This document shows, piece after piece, positions 9,600 to 19,334 of a stretch of DNA of 64,000 nucleotides. How positions within the stretch are numbered: position 1 is the stretch's first letter; each line of letters starts with the position of its first letter. The stretch spans positions 186,001 through 250,000 of the forward strand of contig JBFXJP010000001.1 in the NCBI GenBank assembly GCA_050174775.1, written 5' to 3'. A program made the translations under genes and the position numbers. The notes under the pieces are model-generated. The model did not search any database. It was not told where the DNA came from and was given only the letters and a program-made list of their open reading frames with translations. This DNA comes from CAYPGJ01 sp050174775 (GTDB lineage Bacteria; Planctomycetota; Phycisphaerae; Phycisphaerales; UBA1924).

Positions 9600-10067
9600 A
9601 TGTTGCACCGCCACAGTCCATTCCGGTTCGTGCTGACGCTGTTATTGGCGTTGGTCGTGCCCTTCTGTTGCTGCAACTTCCGTTCTCTGTTGACCGCATG
9701 CGTGTCCTGTGAGGCAGCAACAGCCGCCCAGCCTGTTGCTATCGATTACGCCAACGAGGCGGAACACGGTCATGCAATCCACGGCCATTCGCCCGGCGGC
9801 AATGACCATCACGGTCCCACGACCCCTGGAAACGCTCCGGAACACGACGAGCACGACTGCCAGTGCGATAAAAGCGTCGGGACGATGCTGACGGACGCGA
9901 AGTTGGCGGTCGAGTTGCCCGCGTCGATGCTGGTTGCGGTCCTTGATTGGACCTCAACGACAGACCTCTGCTCGCTTGCCCCATTCAAGGGGCGTGATAT
10001 CGAGAAGCGGGCTGTTGAGCGACCTCAGACGTCGCTGCTGCGCATGCACTGCGCGCTCATCGTCTAG
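9600..10067 (+). CDS. Small secreted His/Cys-rich protein, CzcI-like position
   Basis: 155 residues. The N-terminus is a signal or anchor (FVLTLLLALVVPFCCCNF) containing a Cys cluster, followed by a His-rich centre (HGHAIHGHSPGGNDHHG, EHDEHDCQCD) suited to metal binding, and a tail ending in LLRMHCALIV. No family was assigned with certainty, but small His-rich secreted proteins (CzcI and relatives) commonly precede RND metal-efflux genes, and this one directly precedes an adaptor/pump/TolC set. A protein of similar layout heads the second czc block at 40052. A TATACT box at 9584-9589 suggests a promoter very close to the start; no strong ribosome site is seen. Likely role: periplasmic metal buffering or regulation (inference). 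Confidence 0.65.
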   Translation: MLHRHSPFRFVLTLLLALVVPFCCCNFRSLLTACVSCEAATAAQPVAIDYANEAEHGHAIHGHSPGGNDHHGPTTPGNAPEHDEHDCQCDKSVGTMLTDAKLAVELPASMLVAVLDWTSTTDLCSLAPFKGRDIEKRAVERPQTSLLRMHCALIV

Positions 10068-10222
10068 CGAAGTACCCCCTGTCGACAACCGGCGCTTGGT
10101 CGGGTGCTCAATCTGCGCTCGACGGCACCGCGATCAACAGCATGCGGGCGCACGCTCTCGTTGCGCCACTGCACATCCCATCCAAACTGAACCTGTCCCA
10201 GCACCCTCACCGGAGGTTTCGC

Positions 10223-11620
10223 ATGGCACGCTCACGAGGCGCTCTGATCGCGGGCGCAGCGGCGCTCGCAACCGCGGCGATCCTGATCCCCGCCTACGCC
10301 CATGAAGGGCACGGCAAGCCTACCGGGGCGACGCTCGACCCGGACGCCCCCAAGGAAGTCTCACAGGCCACTGCTGCCGCCATCGGTTTGACCACAGCCG
10401 AGGTGGACTTTGGTGAGGTCGAGGACGTGGTCCGCCTCACCGGTATGGTGCGGGCATGTCCCGACGCACTCTTCGCGGTCGCGCCGAGGTACGCCGGCGT
10501 CGTGCGATCGATCGCCGTGCAGCCGGGGGACCGGGTCTCCCGCGGGGCCCCAGTCGCTGAAATCGAGTCGCCCGAAATTGCAAAGTTGCTCTACGACCTC
10601 AAGCGACTCGAGGTGGACACGGAGCGGCTCGGCGCCGACCTAATTCGTGCAGAGGCCCAGGTGGCGTCATTGGAGATCGAGGTCCCCGCCATCACGCAGA
10701 GCGCCGAACTCGCGGAAGCCGAGGTCCAACGGCTCACGAGTGCGGGCGAGAATGTCTCCGCCAACCTGCTCGCCCAACGCCGCAGCGAGGCGATCAAGCT
10801 GCGCGCCGATGCACGACTGCGCCGGGTGAGTCTCGACCAGGCAGGGGCCGAAGTCGAATCACTGAAGCGTCAAGTGGAATCAACCCGTGCGTCCGCCCAA
10901 GCTCTCCGAGGCACATTGCCGGGCGGGACCGGGGAGCATGCGACCGAGTTCTTGTCCGATTCGTCCCGTCCTGGGCTCATGCGCTTTTTGTCTCCGATCG
11001 ATGGTGTGGTCACCAGCCGTGCGGCGGTTGTGGGGGAGGGCGTCGACGCCGGGCGGGCGATTGTGACCGTGGGAGAGTTCTCGAAGGTTCAGATCGAGGG
11101 CGAACTTCCCGAGGGTCTGCTAGACCGGATCGCGGGGGCTACTGCCAGCAAAGTACGCATTCGTCGCGGCGTTGGCGCCACGAGTGAGGTCGTGGCCGTC
11201 GGCACGATCCGCTTTATCAGTCCGGTCATCGATGCGACGAAGCGCACGGCGCACGTCATCGTCGATGCAAACAACGCTACCGGCACGCTGCGTCAGGGGC
11301 AGTTCGTTGATCTGTCCGTCGTTTTGGGCACGAACGACTCCGCGGTCGTGATCCCCGCCTCGGCGATCGTCAAGGAAGGGCCGCTCCAGTACGTCTTTGT
11401 CCGCGAGGGCAACGGCGAGGGAATCACGTACAAGAAGCGCGACATCGCCACGGGCGTGCGCGACGATCGCATCGTCGAGATCACGCAGGGGCTTGTGCCC
11501 GGCGACATCGTTGCGGTGAGCGGCGCGTTCAGTCTCTCGCAGCTCAGAGGTTTTGTGCCGGGCTCACCTGAACCGGCGGCGCGTACCCAAGGCGACGACG
11601 GCCACGGTCACACTCACTAA
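10223..11620 (+). CDS. RND efflux periplasmic adaptor subunit (CusB/CzcB family)
   Basis: 465 residues after choosing the ATG at 10223, which has CGGAGG at 10211-10216; earlier in-frame ATGs lack a site. A signal peptide (GALIAGAAALATAAILIPAYA) is followed by HEGHG at the new N-terminus. The family order is visible: a first lipoyl/barrel half (YAGVVRSIAVQPGDRVSRG), a long alpha-helical hairpin (about 130-235, several Glu/Arg heptads), the second lipoyl half (FLSPIDGVVTSRAAVVGEG) and a beta-barrel (FISPVIDATKRTAHV, LRQGQFVDLSV). The tail GDDGHGHTH is His-rich. It would bridge the inner-membrane pump at 11651 and an outer-membrane TolC (17351), sealing the channel and delivering metal. The substrate metal is not determinable from sequence. 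Confidence 0.88.
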   Translation: MARSRGALIAGAAALATAAILIPAYAHEGHGKPTGATLDPDAPKEVSQATAAAIGLTTAEVDFGEVEDVVRLTGMVRACPDALFAVAPRYAGVVRSIAVQPGDRVSRGAPVAEIESPEIAKLLYDLKRLEVDTERLGADLIRAEAQVASLEIEVPAITQSAELAEAEVQRLTSAGENVSANLLAQRRSEAIKLRADARLRRVSLDQAGAEVESLKRQVESTRASAQALRGTLPGGTGEHATEFLSDSSRPGLMRFLSPIDGVVTSRAAVVGEGVDAGRAIVTVGEFSKVQIEGELPEGLLDRIAGATASKVRIRRGVGATSEVVAVGTIRFISPVIDATKRTAHVIVDANNATGTLRQGQFVDLSVVLGTNDSAVVIPASAIVKEGPLQYVFVREGNGEGITYKKRDIATGVRDDRIVEITQGLVPGDIVAVSGAFSLSQLRGFVPGSPEPAARTQGDDGHGHTH

Positions 11621-11650
11621 CCCGCCACGCGCGAAACAAGAGGACCTCTC

Positions 11651-14600
11651 GTGCTCAACTGGATCATCCGATCATCTCTGAACAACCGCGTGCTGGTGGT
11701 TATCGCCGCGCTCCTGGTGTCGGCCTACGGCCTGTGGGTCACGCTCAAGACGCCGACGGACGTGCTGCCCGACCTGAACCGTCCCGTCGTCACGATCATG
11801 ACCGAGGCGGCGGGCCTCGCTCCCGAGGAGGTCGAAGCGCAGGTCACGTACAACATCGAGACTGCGGTCAACGGTTCGCCGGGCGTTGAACGGGTCCGCA
11901 GTGTCTCATCGCTTGGGCTCTCGATCGTCTTCGTGGAATTCCAGTGGGGCACGGACCTCAAATACAACCGGCAGGTCGTTACCGAGCGGCTTGGCACGAT
12001 CACTGAAAAGCTCCCGCCCGGCGTCGTCCCGGTGATGACTCCTGCGACCAGCATCATGGGCGAGATCGCGCTCCTGAGCGTGTCGAGCAAGACGCTGCCT
12101 CCGATGGACGTGCGCACCGTCGCGGAGTTCACGCTGCGGCCCGCCATCCTCTCGATTCCGGGCATCGCCCAAGTCACTGCGATGGGTGGCGAACTCAAGC
12201 AGTTCCGCGTGCAGGTCGACCCTGACAAGCTGCGGCTGTTCGACCTGAGCATCGAGGATGTCGAGAACGCCCTCGCGGCCGCGAACCAGAACACCGGCGG
12301 CGGGTTTCTGACCAGGGGGGCGCAAGAACTGGTGGTCCGGAACCTTGGGCGCGTCGTCTCCGCCGACGACATCGCGTCCTCGCTCGTGACAAACCGCCCC
12401 GGCGACCACGACTCGCCTCCCCGCGCCGTGTTGGTCCAGGATGTCGCCACGGTTGTCGAGGCCGGTCCCACGATCAAGCGTGGCGACGGCTCTGACAACG
12501 CCTCGCCGGCCGTGATCATGGCAATCCAGAAGCAGCCGGGCGCCGACACCATCACGCTTACCAGGGCACTCGATCAGACGCTCGCCCAGCTCAAGCCCAC
12601 GCTTCCTCCGGCGATCGACATCAACCCGGATGTGTTCCGGCAGGAGCACTTCATCCACGCCGCGATCTACAACGTCGAGGAGGCGCTCGCGATCGGCGCG
12701 GTGCTCGTGATCATCGTGCTGATCTTGTTTCTGATGAACGTTCGGACCACGCTGGTCACGTTGACAGCCTTGCCCCTGTCGATCATCACGACTTTCCTCG
12801 TATTCCACTGGCTTGGGATGAGCGTCAATACCATGACGCTGGGCGGCCTTGCCGTTGCCATCGGCGAGCTCGTGGACGATGCCGTGGTGGACGTCGAGAA
12901 CGTCTACCGCCGCCTTGGCGAGAACCGCCGGTCAACCAACCCGCAACCGATCGTCCGGGTGGTGTACGACGCGTCGAGTGAGGTTCGCAATCCGATCATC
13001 CTGGGCACGATCATTGTCTGCCTCGTGTTCCTCCCCACCTTCTTCCTCCCCGGCATCGAAGGCCGGCTCTTTACCCCACTCGCGACCGCGTACATCATCA
13101 GCATCTTCGCGTCGCTTCTGGTCGCGCTCACCGTGACCCCGGCGCTTGCGTACTACCTGCTCCCCGGTATCAAGCGGATGGAGCACGGCAAGGACGGCCC
13201 GCTCCTGCGGCTGTGCAAGGCGATCGCCCGGCGCGCGTATGCGATCTCGATGCCCCGGCCCATCGTCGTGCTGGCAAGTCTTGGTGCGCTCGTCGCCATC
13301 TCCCTCTTTGTGGTCATGCGCCTGGGTTCGGAGTTCCTGCCCCCGTTCAACGAGGGCACGGCGACCGTTACCGTCATCGCGCAGCCGGGCATTTCGCTCG
13401 CCGAGTCGGACCGGATCGGCCGAGGCGCCGAGGAGCTCATCCTGTCAATTCCGCAGGTCAAGAGCACGGGCCGTCGCACCGGCCGCGCCGAGCAGGACGA
13501 GCATGCACAGGGTGTCCACTACAGCGAACTGGATGTCGATTTCTGGACGAGAGACGAGGCGAAGAACCCGGCCAGGCACGCGCTCGCGAGCGGGCGCAAG
13601 CCGCCGTCGGTGAAGGACATCCGTCCGCGCGAAGCTGTCTTTGCCGAGATCGGGGAGCGGCTGAGGGTCATCCCGGGCATCGATGTCGGCATCGGCCAGC
13701 CGATCAGCCACCGCATCGAGCACCTGCTCTCGGGGGTGCGCGCCCAGGTAGCGATCAAGATTTTCGGCGACGACCTGAACGCACTCCGCACGCTCGCCGA
13801 CCAGACGCGAGGTGCGATGGAGGGCATCCCGGGCGTGGCCGACCTCCAGGTCGAGCAGCAGGTCCTCGTGCCGCAGCTCCACATCGCCGTGAACCGAGAG
13901 GCCGCGGCGCGTGTGGGGTTCACGCCGCAGATGCTCACGGACGCGATGGAGACGGCGACCAAGGGCAAGGTGGTCGGCCAGGTGCTCGACGGCCTCAAGG
14001 TCTTCGACATCACGCTGACGCTGGATGATCGCCACCGCTCCGACCCAACCCGCCTCGAGGAGGTGCGGTTGGTGTCGCCGACCGGCGCCGTTGTGCTCCT
14101 GCGCGACGTGGCCGAGGTCCTCGAGAAACTCGGCCCCAACGAGGTGCAGCGCGAGAGCCTGCGCAGGCGCATCGTGGTCTCCGCCAACGTACGCGGGCGC
14201 GACCTGGGTTCAACCGTTGAGGACATCAAGAAATCCGTCGCGATGGACGTGCAACTGCCGCAGGGATACACGATCCAGTACGGCGGTCTGTACGAGGCGC
14301 AGCAGGAATCAACGCGGCTTTTGCTTGTGCTGGGCGCTGGCTCGCTCATCGCCATTTTCGTCATCCTCTACACGCACTACCGCTCGGGCATGGTCGCGGC
14401 GCAGATCATGCTCAACGTGCCCTTCGCGTTCATCGGCAGCGTGGCAGCGCTCGCCATCACCCGTGAGCCGTTCAGCGTCGCCTCCCTGGTCGGCTTCATC
14501 TCGCTCACGGGTATCGCGACACGCAACGGCGTGCTGATGATCAGCCACTACGTGCATCTCATGACTGAGGAGCGGCAGACCTGGAGTAAGGACCTCATCG

Positions 14601-14983
14601 TCCGGGGCAGCCAGGAGCGCGTAGCTCCCGTACTGATGACCGCCGTCACAGCGGGCCTCGGGCTGATCCCACTGGTGCTCGCGAAGGGCGAGCCGGGCAA
14701 GGAGATCCTGTACCCGGTCGCGGTGGTCATTCTCGGCGGCCTCATTACCAGCACGCTCCTGGACTTCTTTGTCACCCCGGCCGTCTTCCACCGCTTTGGC
14801 CGCGCCGCCGCTGAGCGTCTGGCCAAGGAGCACGCCAACAAACACCTCGCTGCAGCGAGAACGACACCCGTTGCCGCTCTGTCTCCATCTGATATCCGCG
14901 TCACCTCTTCGGCAGAGGCTGGTGGCGACGGGAAGCCGTCAGCCTCTGCCGGTTCAACCGAACGCCGTTCATCGGACACCTGA
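11651..14983 (+). CDS. HME-RND efflux pump, inner-membrane permease
   Basis: 1110 residues, a typical length for heavy-metal RND permeases, with a GTG start preceded by AGAGGA. Proton-driven antiport of metal ions from periplasm or cytoplasm is the family role. Typical segments include TPTDVLPDLNRPVV near the N-terminus, the porter domains, and the TM4 signature GGLAVAIGELVDDAVVDVEN. That signature differs from both the CzcA form (DFG...DGA) and the CusA form (GGIAISIG...) found elsewhere in this window, so metal preference is uncertain. The C-terminus ends in a Ser/Ala-rich tail not needed for transport. It lies 30 bp after its adaptor. Confidence 0.9.
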   Translation: MLNWIIRSSLNNRVLVVIAALLVSAYGLWVTLKTPTDVLPDLNRPVVTIMTEAAGLAPEEVEAQVTYNIETAVNGSPGVERVRSVSSLGLSIVFVEFQWGTDLKYNRQVVTERLGTITEKLPPGVVPVMTPATSIMGEIALLSVSSKTLPPMDVRTVAEFTLRPAILSIPGIAQVTAMGGELKQFRVQVDPDKLRLFDLSIEDVENALAAANQNTGGGFLTRGAQELVVRNLGRVVSADDIASSLVTNRPGDHDSPPRAVLVQDVATVVEAGPTIKRGDGSDNASPAVIMAIQKQPGADTITLTRALDQTLAQLKPTLPPAIDINPDVFRQEHFIHAAIYNVEEALAIGAVLVIIVLILFLMNVRTTLVTLTALPLSIITTFLVFHWLGMSVNTMTLGGLAVAIGELVDDAVVDVENVYRRLGENRRSTNPQPIVRVVYDASSEVRNPIILGTIIVCLVFLPTFFLPGIEGRLFTPLATAYIISIFASLLVALTVTPALAYYLLPGIKRMEHGKDGPLLRLCKAIARRAYAISMPRPIVVLASLGALVAISLFVVMRLGSEFLPPFNEGTATVTVIAQPGISLAESDRIGRGAEELILSIPQVKSTGRRTGRAEQDEHAQGVHYSELDVDFWTRDEAKNPARHALASGRKPPSVKDIRPREAVFAEIGERLRVIPGIDVGIGQPISHRIEHLLSGVRAQVAIKIFGDDLNALRTLADQTRGAMEGIPGVADLQVEQQVLVPQLHIAVNREAAARVGFTPQMLTDAMETATKGKVVGQVLDGLKVFDITLTLDDRHRSDPTRLEEVRLVSPTGAVVLLRDVAEVLEKLGPNEVQRESLRRRIVVSANVRGRDLGSTVEDIKKSVAMDVQLPQGYTIQYGGLYEAQQESTRLLLVLGAGSLIAIFVILYTHYRSGMVAAQIMLNVPFAFIGSVAALAITREPFSVASLVGFISLTGIATRNGVLMISHYVHLMTEERQTWSKDLIVRGSQERVAPVLMTAVTAGLGLIPLVLAKGEPGKEILYPVAVVILGGLITSTLLDFFVTPAVFHRFGRAAAERLAKEHANKHLAAARTTPVAALSPSDIRVTSSAEAGGDGKPSASAGSTERRSSDT

Positions 14984-14995
14984 AGGAGCACTGTG

Positions 14996-16369
14996 ATGAC
15001 CAGTCGCAATCGTTTGTTCTTGTTCCTGTCCCTCACCGCCGGCGCGGCCCTGGCTTGGGCCACCCCCGCGCTTGCCCAGCATCAGCACAGCAAGGGCGAT
15101 CAGCACGGCGATCATTCGCACGGTGAGGTCGTCAAAGCCAAGTCGTTTGGCGAAGCGGCCCGCCGCATTGCCGACGAGATCAGAGCCATCGACGCGGCGC
15201 TGTCCGGCGGCTCCGTGGCCGGGGTATCGGATCGAGCCAACGCGGTGGCGACCATCGCCAAGGATCTCGGCGCCCTCTCGCTCGCCAAGGACAGCGGCGT
15301 TGCGCGGGACATGGTGAAGGACGCCAACCTCGCGGGCAAGCAGCTCGTCGAGGCGGCCGAGGCGCTGCACGAAATCGCCGACAGGGGCAATCTCGCCGCG
15401 AGCAAGGCCCAGTTCGAGCAGGTCAAGAACGCCGCCGCGAAGATCGAAGCGGTCGCACCGGCGAAGTACTACTGCCCGATGTTCTGCGAGGGCTCGAAGA
15501 CCTACGACAAGCCCGGCGAGTGCCCTGTCTGCCACATGAAGCTCAAGCAGCAGACCACCGAGCAGTTTTCCGTCGGGGTCAAGCCGGTCGAGGGCGGCAA
15601 GATCGAGGCCGGCAAGCCGGTGAACCTGCTCTGGACGCTCAAGGACCCGCGCGGCATGCAGGTCAAGGACGTGGAGATCGTCCATGAGATGCCGCTACAT
15701 CTGCTGATGGTCAGCAAGGACCTGTCGTGGTACGCCCACGAGCATCCGAATCTCGAAGCCGATGGGACATTCACCATGACGTGGACGTTCCCGTCCGGCG
15801 GTGAGTACACGCTCTTCCACGACTTCACTCCCAAGGAGGTCGGGATGCAGGTTGTGCCCGTGACGCTGAGGGTCGAGGGAAGGGCGTCCGCCGCGCAGCC
15901 GCTGGTTGTCGACGACGGCAAGCCGAAGACCGTGGATGGCTACACGGTCGCGCTGAACACCGGAGGACCCATGATGACCGGCAAGCCGGTGACGCTCTCG
16001 TACACGATCTCCAAGGACGGCAAGCCGGTGAGCGACCTCACGCCGTACCTCGGCGCGATGGGGCACCTGGTCATCATCAGCCAGGACCTCAAGGAGTTCG
16101 TGCACAGCCATCCGCACGAGCACGCGGAAGGCGACCACGACCATGCCAAGCAAGGCCACACGGATATGAAGGGCGGCCCGAAGGTGGACTTCGAGGCTCG
16201 CTTCAGGGCCGCGGGCCTCTACAAGGGCTGGGCGCAGTTCCAGCACAGCGGCAGAGTCATCACCGTGCCTTTCACGTTCAACGTGGCGTCCGGTGGAAGC
16301 ATGGACGCGGACCCCGGCGACAGCGGACATCGCCACGGGACCCGAGACACGGGCCACGACCGCAGATAA
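14996..16369 (+). CDS. Secreted heavy-metal-binding-domain protein
   Basis: 457 residues from the ATG at 14996, which fits GAAGGAG at 14982-14988 better than the in-frame GTG three bases earlier. A signal peptide ends near LAQ and is followed by a His-rich stretch (HQHSKGDQHGDHSHG). An all-helical segment (about 45-150) comes next, then a heavy-metal-binding domain of the CusB/SilB type (YYCPMFCEG ... GECPVCHMKL, about 159-182). Two beta-domains follow, with His clusters WYAHEHPNLE and VHSHPHEHAEGDHDHAKQGH. It is probably a periplasmic metal carrier serving the adjacent pump; family knowledge supports metal binding only, and the carrier role is inference. Confidence 0.75.
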   Translation: MTSRNRLFLFLSLTAGAALAWATPALAQHQHSKGDQHGDHSHGEVVKAKSFGEAARRIADEIRAIDAALSGGSVAGVSDRANAVATIAKDLGALSLAKDSGVARDMVKDANLAGKQLVEAAEALHEIADRGNLAASKAQFEQVKNAAAKIEAVAPAKYYCPMFCEGSKTYDKPGECPVCHMKLKQQTTEQFSVGVKPVEGGKIEAGKPVNLLWTLKDPRGMQVKDVEIVHEMPLHLLMVSKDLSWYAHEHPNLEADGTFTMTWTFPSGGEYTLFHDFTPKEVGMQVVPVTLRVEGRASAAQPLVVDDGKPKTVDGYTVALNTGGPMMTGKPVTLSYTISKDGKPVSDLTPYLGAMGHLVIISQDLKEFVHSHPHEHAEGDHDHAKQGHTDMKGGPKVDFEARFRAAGLYKGWAQFQHSGRVITVPFTFNVASGGSMDADPGDSGHRHGTRDTGHDRR

Positions 16370-16497
16370 CGAGTTCGCCGGTCCGCGTTGTGAACGCAGC
16401 GCGGACCGCTTCAACCAGCGCTCGGCGCGTGCCGGGCGGTCTTCGCATCGATCTATCCCGCCGCGACTTTGCCGCGGCCGGACTTGGAGATTCGCGC

Positions 16498-17283
16498 ATG
16501 ATCCGCACCACAACCATTCACACCTCAATCATCACTCTGTTCTCCGCGTGCTTCCTCATCGTTACCTCCCTGAGAACGACCGCCGCGCCGGAGGTCGCGG
16601 CATCCGGCGAGCGATACGCGGGCGCAAACACCGCCGATCAGTCGGCGTTGAAGGTCGCTCACGGATACCTGGCCGCGTGCGCGAGCGCCGACGCAGCGGT
16701 CCTCAACTCCTTGTTCTTGGACAAAGGCCGGGCGACGGTGACCGAGAATGCGGGCGATGAGGGAACGTGGGAAACGTACCGTGATCACCACCTCCTTCCG
16801 GAACTGAAGGAAATGCCCGGCTTCGTGATGTCGGTGACCAAAGAGGACGTGAACACCTTTGGCGTGGCCTCGGTCGTTCGCCAGATCGGCTCGTTCACCG
16901 TTCCCGACCCCAACCACCCCGATGCGCCCCGGAAGTACCTCGCCGCCGTGACGTACGTCGTGGTGGACGACGGCGGAACACCCAGGATCGCGCACCTCCA
17001 CTGGTCGAGCCGGGCGGAAAGCAGACCCGACCCACAGGCCCAACCCCAAGGCGTCACGATCAACGCCATCTGCCCGATGACCGGCGACAAGGTGAACCCC
17101 TTCCACTCGCGTGAGTACAACGGGCTCAATGTCGGATTCTGCGACGGCGACTGCGCTTTGAGGTGGGATGCGCTGACCGACGAGGTGCGCGCCAAACGTC
17201 TCGCCGACGCGATCGCCGGCACGACCCCCAAGACGCCGCACGGGGCCCAGCACGGCGAGGGGTACCACCACCCGCGCGAGTGA
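16498..17283 (+). CDS. Secreted NTF2-like protein with C-terminal YHS-like metal site
   Basis: 261 residues starting at the ATG at 16498 (TTGGAGA just upstream); a longer in-frame start at 16390 would put unlikely residues before the signal peptide. After the signal (SIITLFSACFLIVTSL), residues about 45-175 look like a SnoaL/DUF4440-type NTF2-like domain (ALKVAHGYLAACASADAAVLNSLF). The C-terminus has a YHS-like layout (ICPMTGDKVNP ... YNGLNVGFCDGDCALRW) with the Cys spacing of metal-binding YHS domains, and a His-rich end (HGAQHGEGYHHPRE). It lies in the first efflux block between a metal carrier and a TolC gene. A periplasmic metal-binding accessory role is inferred. Confidence 0.62.
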   Translation: MIRTTTIHTSIITLFSACFLIVTSLRTTAAPEVAASGERYAGANTADQSALKVAHGYLAACASADAAVLNSLFLDKGRATVTENAGDEGTWETYRDHHLLPELKEMPGFVMSVTKEDVNTFGVASVVRQIGSFTVPDPNHPDAPRKYLAAVTYVVVDDGGTPRIAHLHWSSRAESRPDPQAQPQGVTINAICPMTGDKVNPFHSREYNGLNVGFCDGDCALRWDALTDEVRAKRLADAIAGTTPKTPHGAQHGEGYHHPRE

Positions 17284-17350
17284 TTTGTTCGTCTCAAGCC
17301 GCGCGGCGTTGCGCCCCGGCCCGCTCGACCCCCCAGAGAAGTGAGTCATC

Positions 17351-18772
17351 ATGCTGCAATCGATCACGACGCGCTCCGCCATACGCCGGCTTTTCTCTGT
17401 CGCGGGACTCGGTGGCGGGTTGGCCCTGAGCGGATGCGCAACCCTCGACCCCGGCCCCGACATCGAGCGAGCGGCGATGATCGTCGCCGCTCGCTCCGGA
17501 ATCTCGCCCGTGTGGAACGAGCCATGGGAGCCTTCGCTGACCGCGTGGGACGGCCTCGCACCGCTCAGGGTCGAGCAGGCCGTTGCGATGGCTCTCCGCA
17601 ACAACCGTGAGATCCGCGTGGAGATCGAATCCATCGCGGCGGCGCGGGCCGACCTTGTGCAGGCCGGTTTGCTACCGAACCCCATCCTTGCATTGACGCT
17701 GCGATTCCCCTTCGATCCCGTGAGCGGCGGTTCGTTCGTCGGCGCCCAAGTTGTGCAGTCGTTTGCCGCGCTTTGGCTCCGCGAGGGCAAGATTCGGTCC
17801 GCCGATGCCCGGCTCAACCAGGCAGTGCTCGACGTGTCAGACAAGGCGCTAAGACTTGTCGCAGAGGTGCGGGCGACTCACGCGCGCATCGACTTTGGAC
17901 AACGCGCGATCACGTTGAACGATGAGAACCTCGCGACGATTCGGCGCTCCATCGACTCGCTCGACGCCCGGGTTCGCGGGGGTGAAGGAACCTCCTTGGA
18001 CGTCAACCGCGCCCGGCAGCAGCTCGCGCAGGCGGAGGCCGAGCGGGCCACCATCGTGCGCGACACCGCCAGGGAGCGCCGTCGGATGCTTGAGTTGATT
18101 GGTTTCGCGGCGTCGAGCGCGGAATGGGCTGTTGACAAGAGAGAGGTCGACGAGTCGCCGGCTGCGCTCGACGAAGCCGCCGCGATGTCCGTCGCCGCGG
18201 CGCAGCGACTGGATGTCGCCGCCGCGCGCGCGATCGCCGAGGCGAGGCGCGCCGAACTCTCTGTCGAAGAGCAGGGCCGCCTGAAGGAGTTTGCCCTTGG
18301 GGCGGACTTCGAGCGGGACGTGGGTGGAGCGAAGACCATCGGACCGGTGGTCGAGGTCGACATTCCGATCTTCGACACAAACCAGGCGCAAATCGTCAAG
18401 GCTGGCTCGCTCGCCCATGCCGCGATGGCCAACTACGAGGCGGCGGCGCAGCGCGCCACACGCGAGGCGCGGGTCGCGTGGGTCGAACGCGATGCGGCGA
18501 TCAGGCTCGTCGGGCAGTATCGCGAAACCGTGCTCGCGATATCTGTGCGAAACCTGGCGCTGGCGGAGTCCTCGCTCAGGGCGGGGCAAGACGACGTGAC
18601 CGTTCTGCTCGACGCACAGCGGAGCGTCGTCGAAGCCCGGCTACGCCTGAATGAACTGGAACGCCTGGCGGTGATCGCGGAGATCGAACTGGAGTATTCG
18701 ATGGGCGGGAGTCTCTATGCGCCTGCCGCACATGCGCACGAGGACATGGGGGGGACAGAGAGGCGTCCATGA
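17351..18772 (+). CDS. TolC-family outer-membrane efflux lipoprotein (CzcC/CusC type)
   Basis: 473 residues with a lipobox LSGC (Cys at about 29), so it is probably lipid-anchored in the outer membrane. The two-fold internal repeat of outer-membrane efflux proteins is visible: LRVEQAVAMALRNNREIR near 74 and AAAMSVAAAQRLDVAAARA in the second half, each followed by long coiled-coil helices; the VEVDIPIFDTNQAQI segment is typical. It would form the exit duct for the adaptor and permease encoded upstream. A GAAGTGAG-like site precedes the start. It closes block 1; the next gene is convergent. Confidence 0.87.
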   Translation: MLQSITTRSAIRRLFSVAGLGGGLALSGCATLDPGPDIERAAMIVAARSGISPVWNEPWEPSLTAWDGLAPLRVEQAVAMALRNNREIRVEIESIAAARADLVQAGLLPNPILALTLRFPFDPVSGGSFVGAQVVQSFAALWLREGKIRSADARLNQAVLDVSDKALRLVAEVRATHARIDFGQRAITLNDENLATIRRSIDSLDARVRGGEGTSLDVNRARQQLAQAEAERATIVRDTARERRRMLELIGFAASSAEWAVDKREVDESPAALDEAAAMSVAAAQRLDVAAARAIAEARRAELSVEEQGRLKEFALGADFERDVGGAKTIGPVVEVDIPIFDTNQAQIVKAGSLAHAAMANYEAAAQRATREARVAWVERDAAIRLVGQYRETVLAISVRNLALAESSLRAGQDDVTVLLDAQRSVVEARLRLNELERLAVIAEIELEYSMGGSLYAPAAHAHEDMGGTERRP

Positions 18773-18857
18773 TCAACCAAAGGCCAGGCCAATCTCGGCG
18801 GACAAGCCTTGAGCGCGGGCATCTGCCCAGGCCCGGGAACTCTAGCAATGGTTCTCC

Positions 18858-19334
18858 TCATCGCTTCGAACGCTTCGTGGAGGCGCGGCGGGTGTGTTGC
18901 GCTTCCGGTCGCGGTGCGCCGTGGCAAGCGTGCGAAAGAATCGTCGAGGCCACGTCCGCGATGCTGGTGCGCATGAGATACTCGATCTGCTTGGAGTGCA
19001 TAGCCACGCAGGGGCAACCGGGCGGACAGGCCCCGTCTCGGGCACAGTGCTCGAACCCAAACATGCACCGGCACTCGACGATGGGGTCGTCGAACACAAC
19101 ACACAGGTCGTACAACGAGATGGTCGCGGCTGGCCGAGCCAGCGAGACGCCGCCACCGACGCCCCGGCGAGTGCGAACGAGTTTCTTGCGCGCCAAGGCA
19201 TGGATGACTTTCGCGAGAGTCGGCCGCGAGATCCCCGTTGCCTTTGCGATCTCGGGAATCTGCACGTCTTCCGGCCCGGCGCGAGCGAGCAACCCTAGAC
19301 AGGTCGCGGCAACTCCAACCTGTCGTGTCAGCAT
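18858..19334 (-). CDS. Rrf2-family transcriptional regulator with Cys-rich segment
   Basis: 158 residues using the ATG at 19334, chosen because Rrf2 proteins usually begin close to the helix MLTRQVGVAATCLGLLA; the frame is open to 19526 and an ATG at 19403 cannot be excluded. The winged-helix DNA-binding region is clear (IPEIAKATGISRPTLAKVIHALARKKLVRTRRG, in family form). A dense Cys segment follows (ECRCMFGFEHC, GACPPGCPC), comparable to but richer than the three Cys that hold an Fe-S cluster in IscR/NsrR; redox or metal sensing is therefore likely. It converges on the TolC gene. A palindrome at 19519-19546 between it and the copper operon is a candidate operator. Confidence 0.8.
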   Translation of the reverse strand: MLTRQVGVAATCLGLLARAGPEDVQIPEIAKATGISRPTLAKVIHALARKKLVRTRRGVGGGVSLARPAATISLYDLCVVFDDPIVECRCMFGFEHCARDGACPPGCPCVAMHSKQIEYLMRTSIADVASTILSHACHGAPRPEAQHTRRASTKRSKR

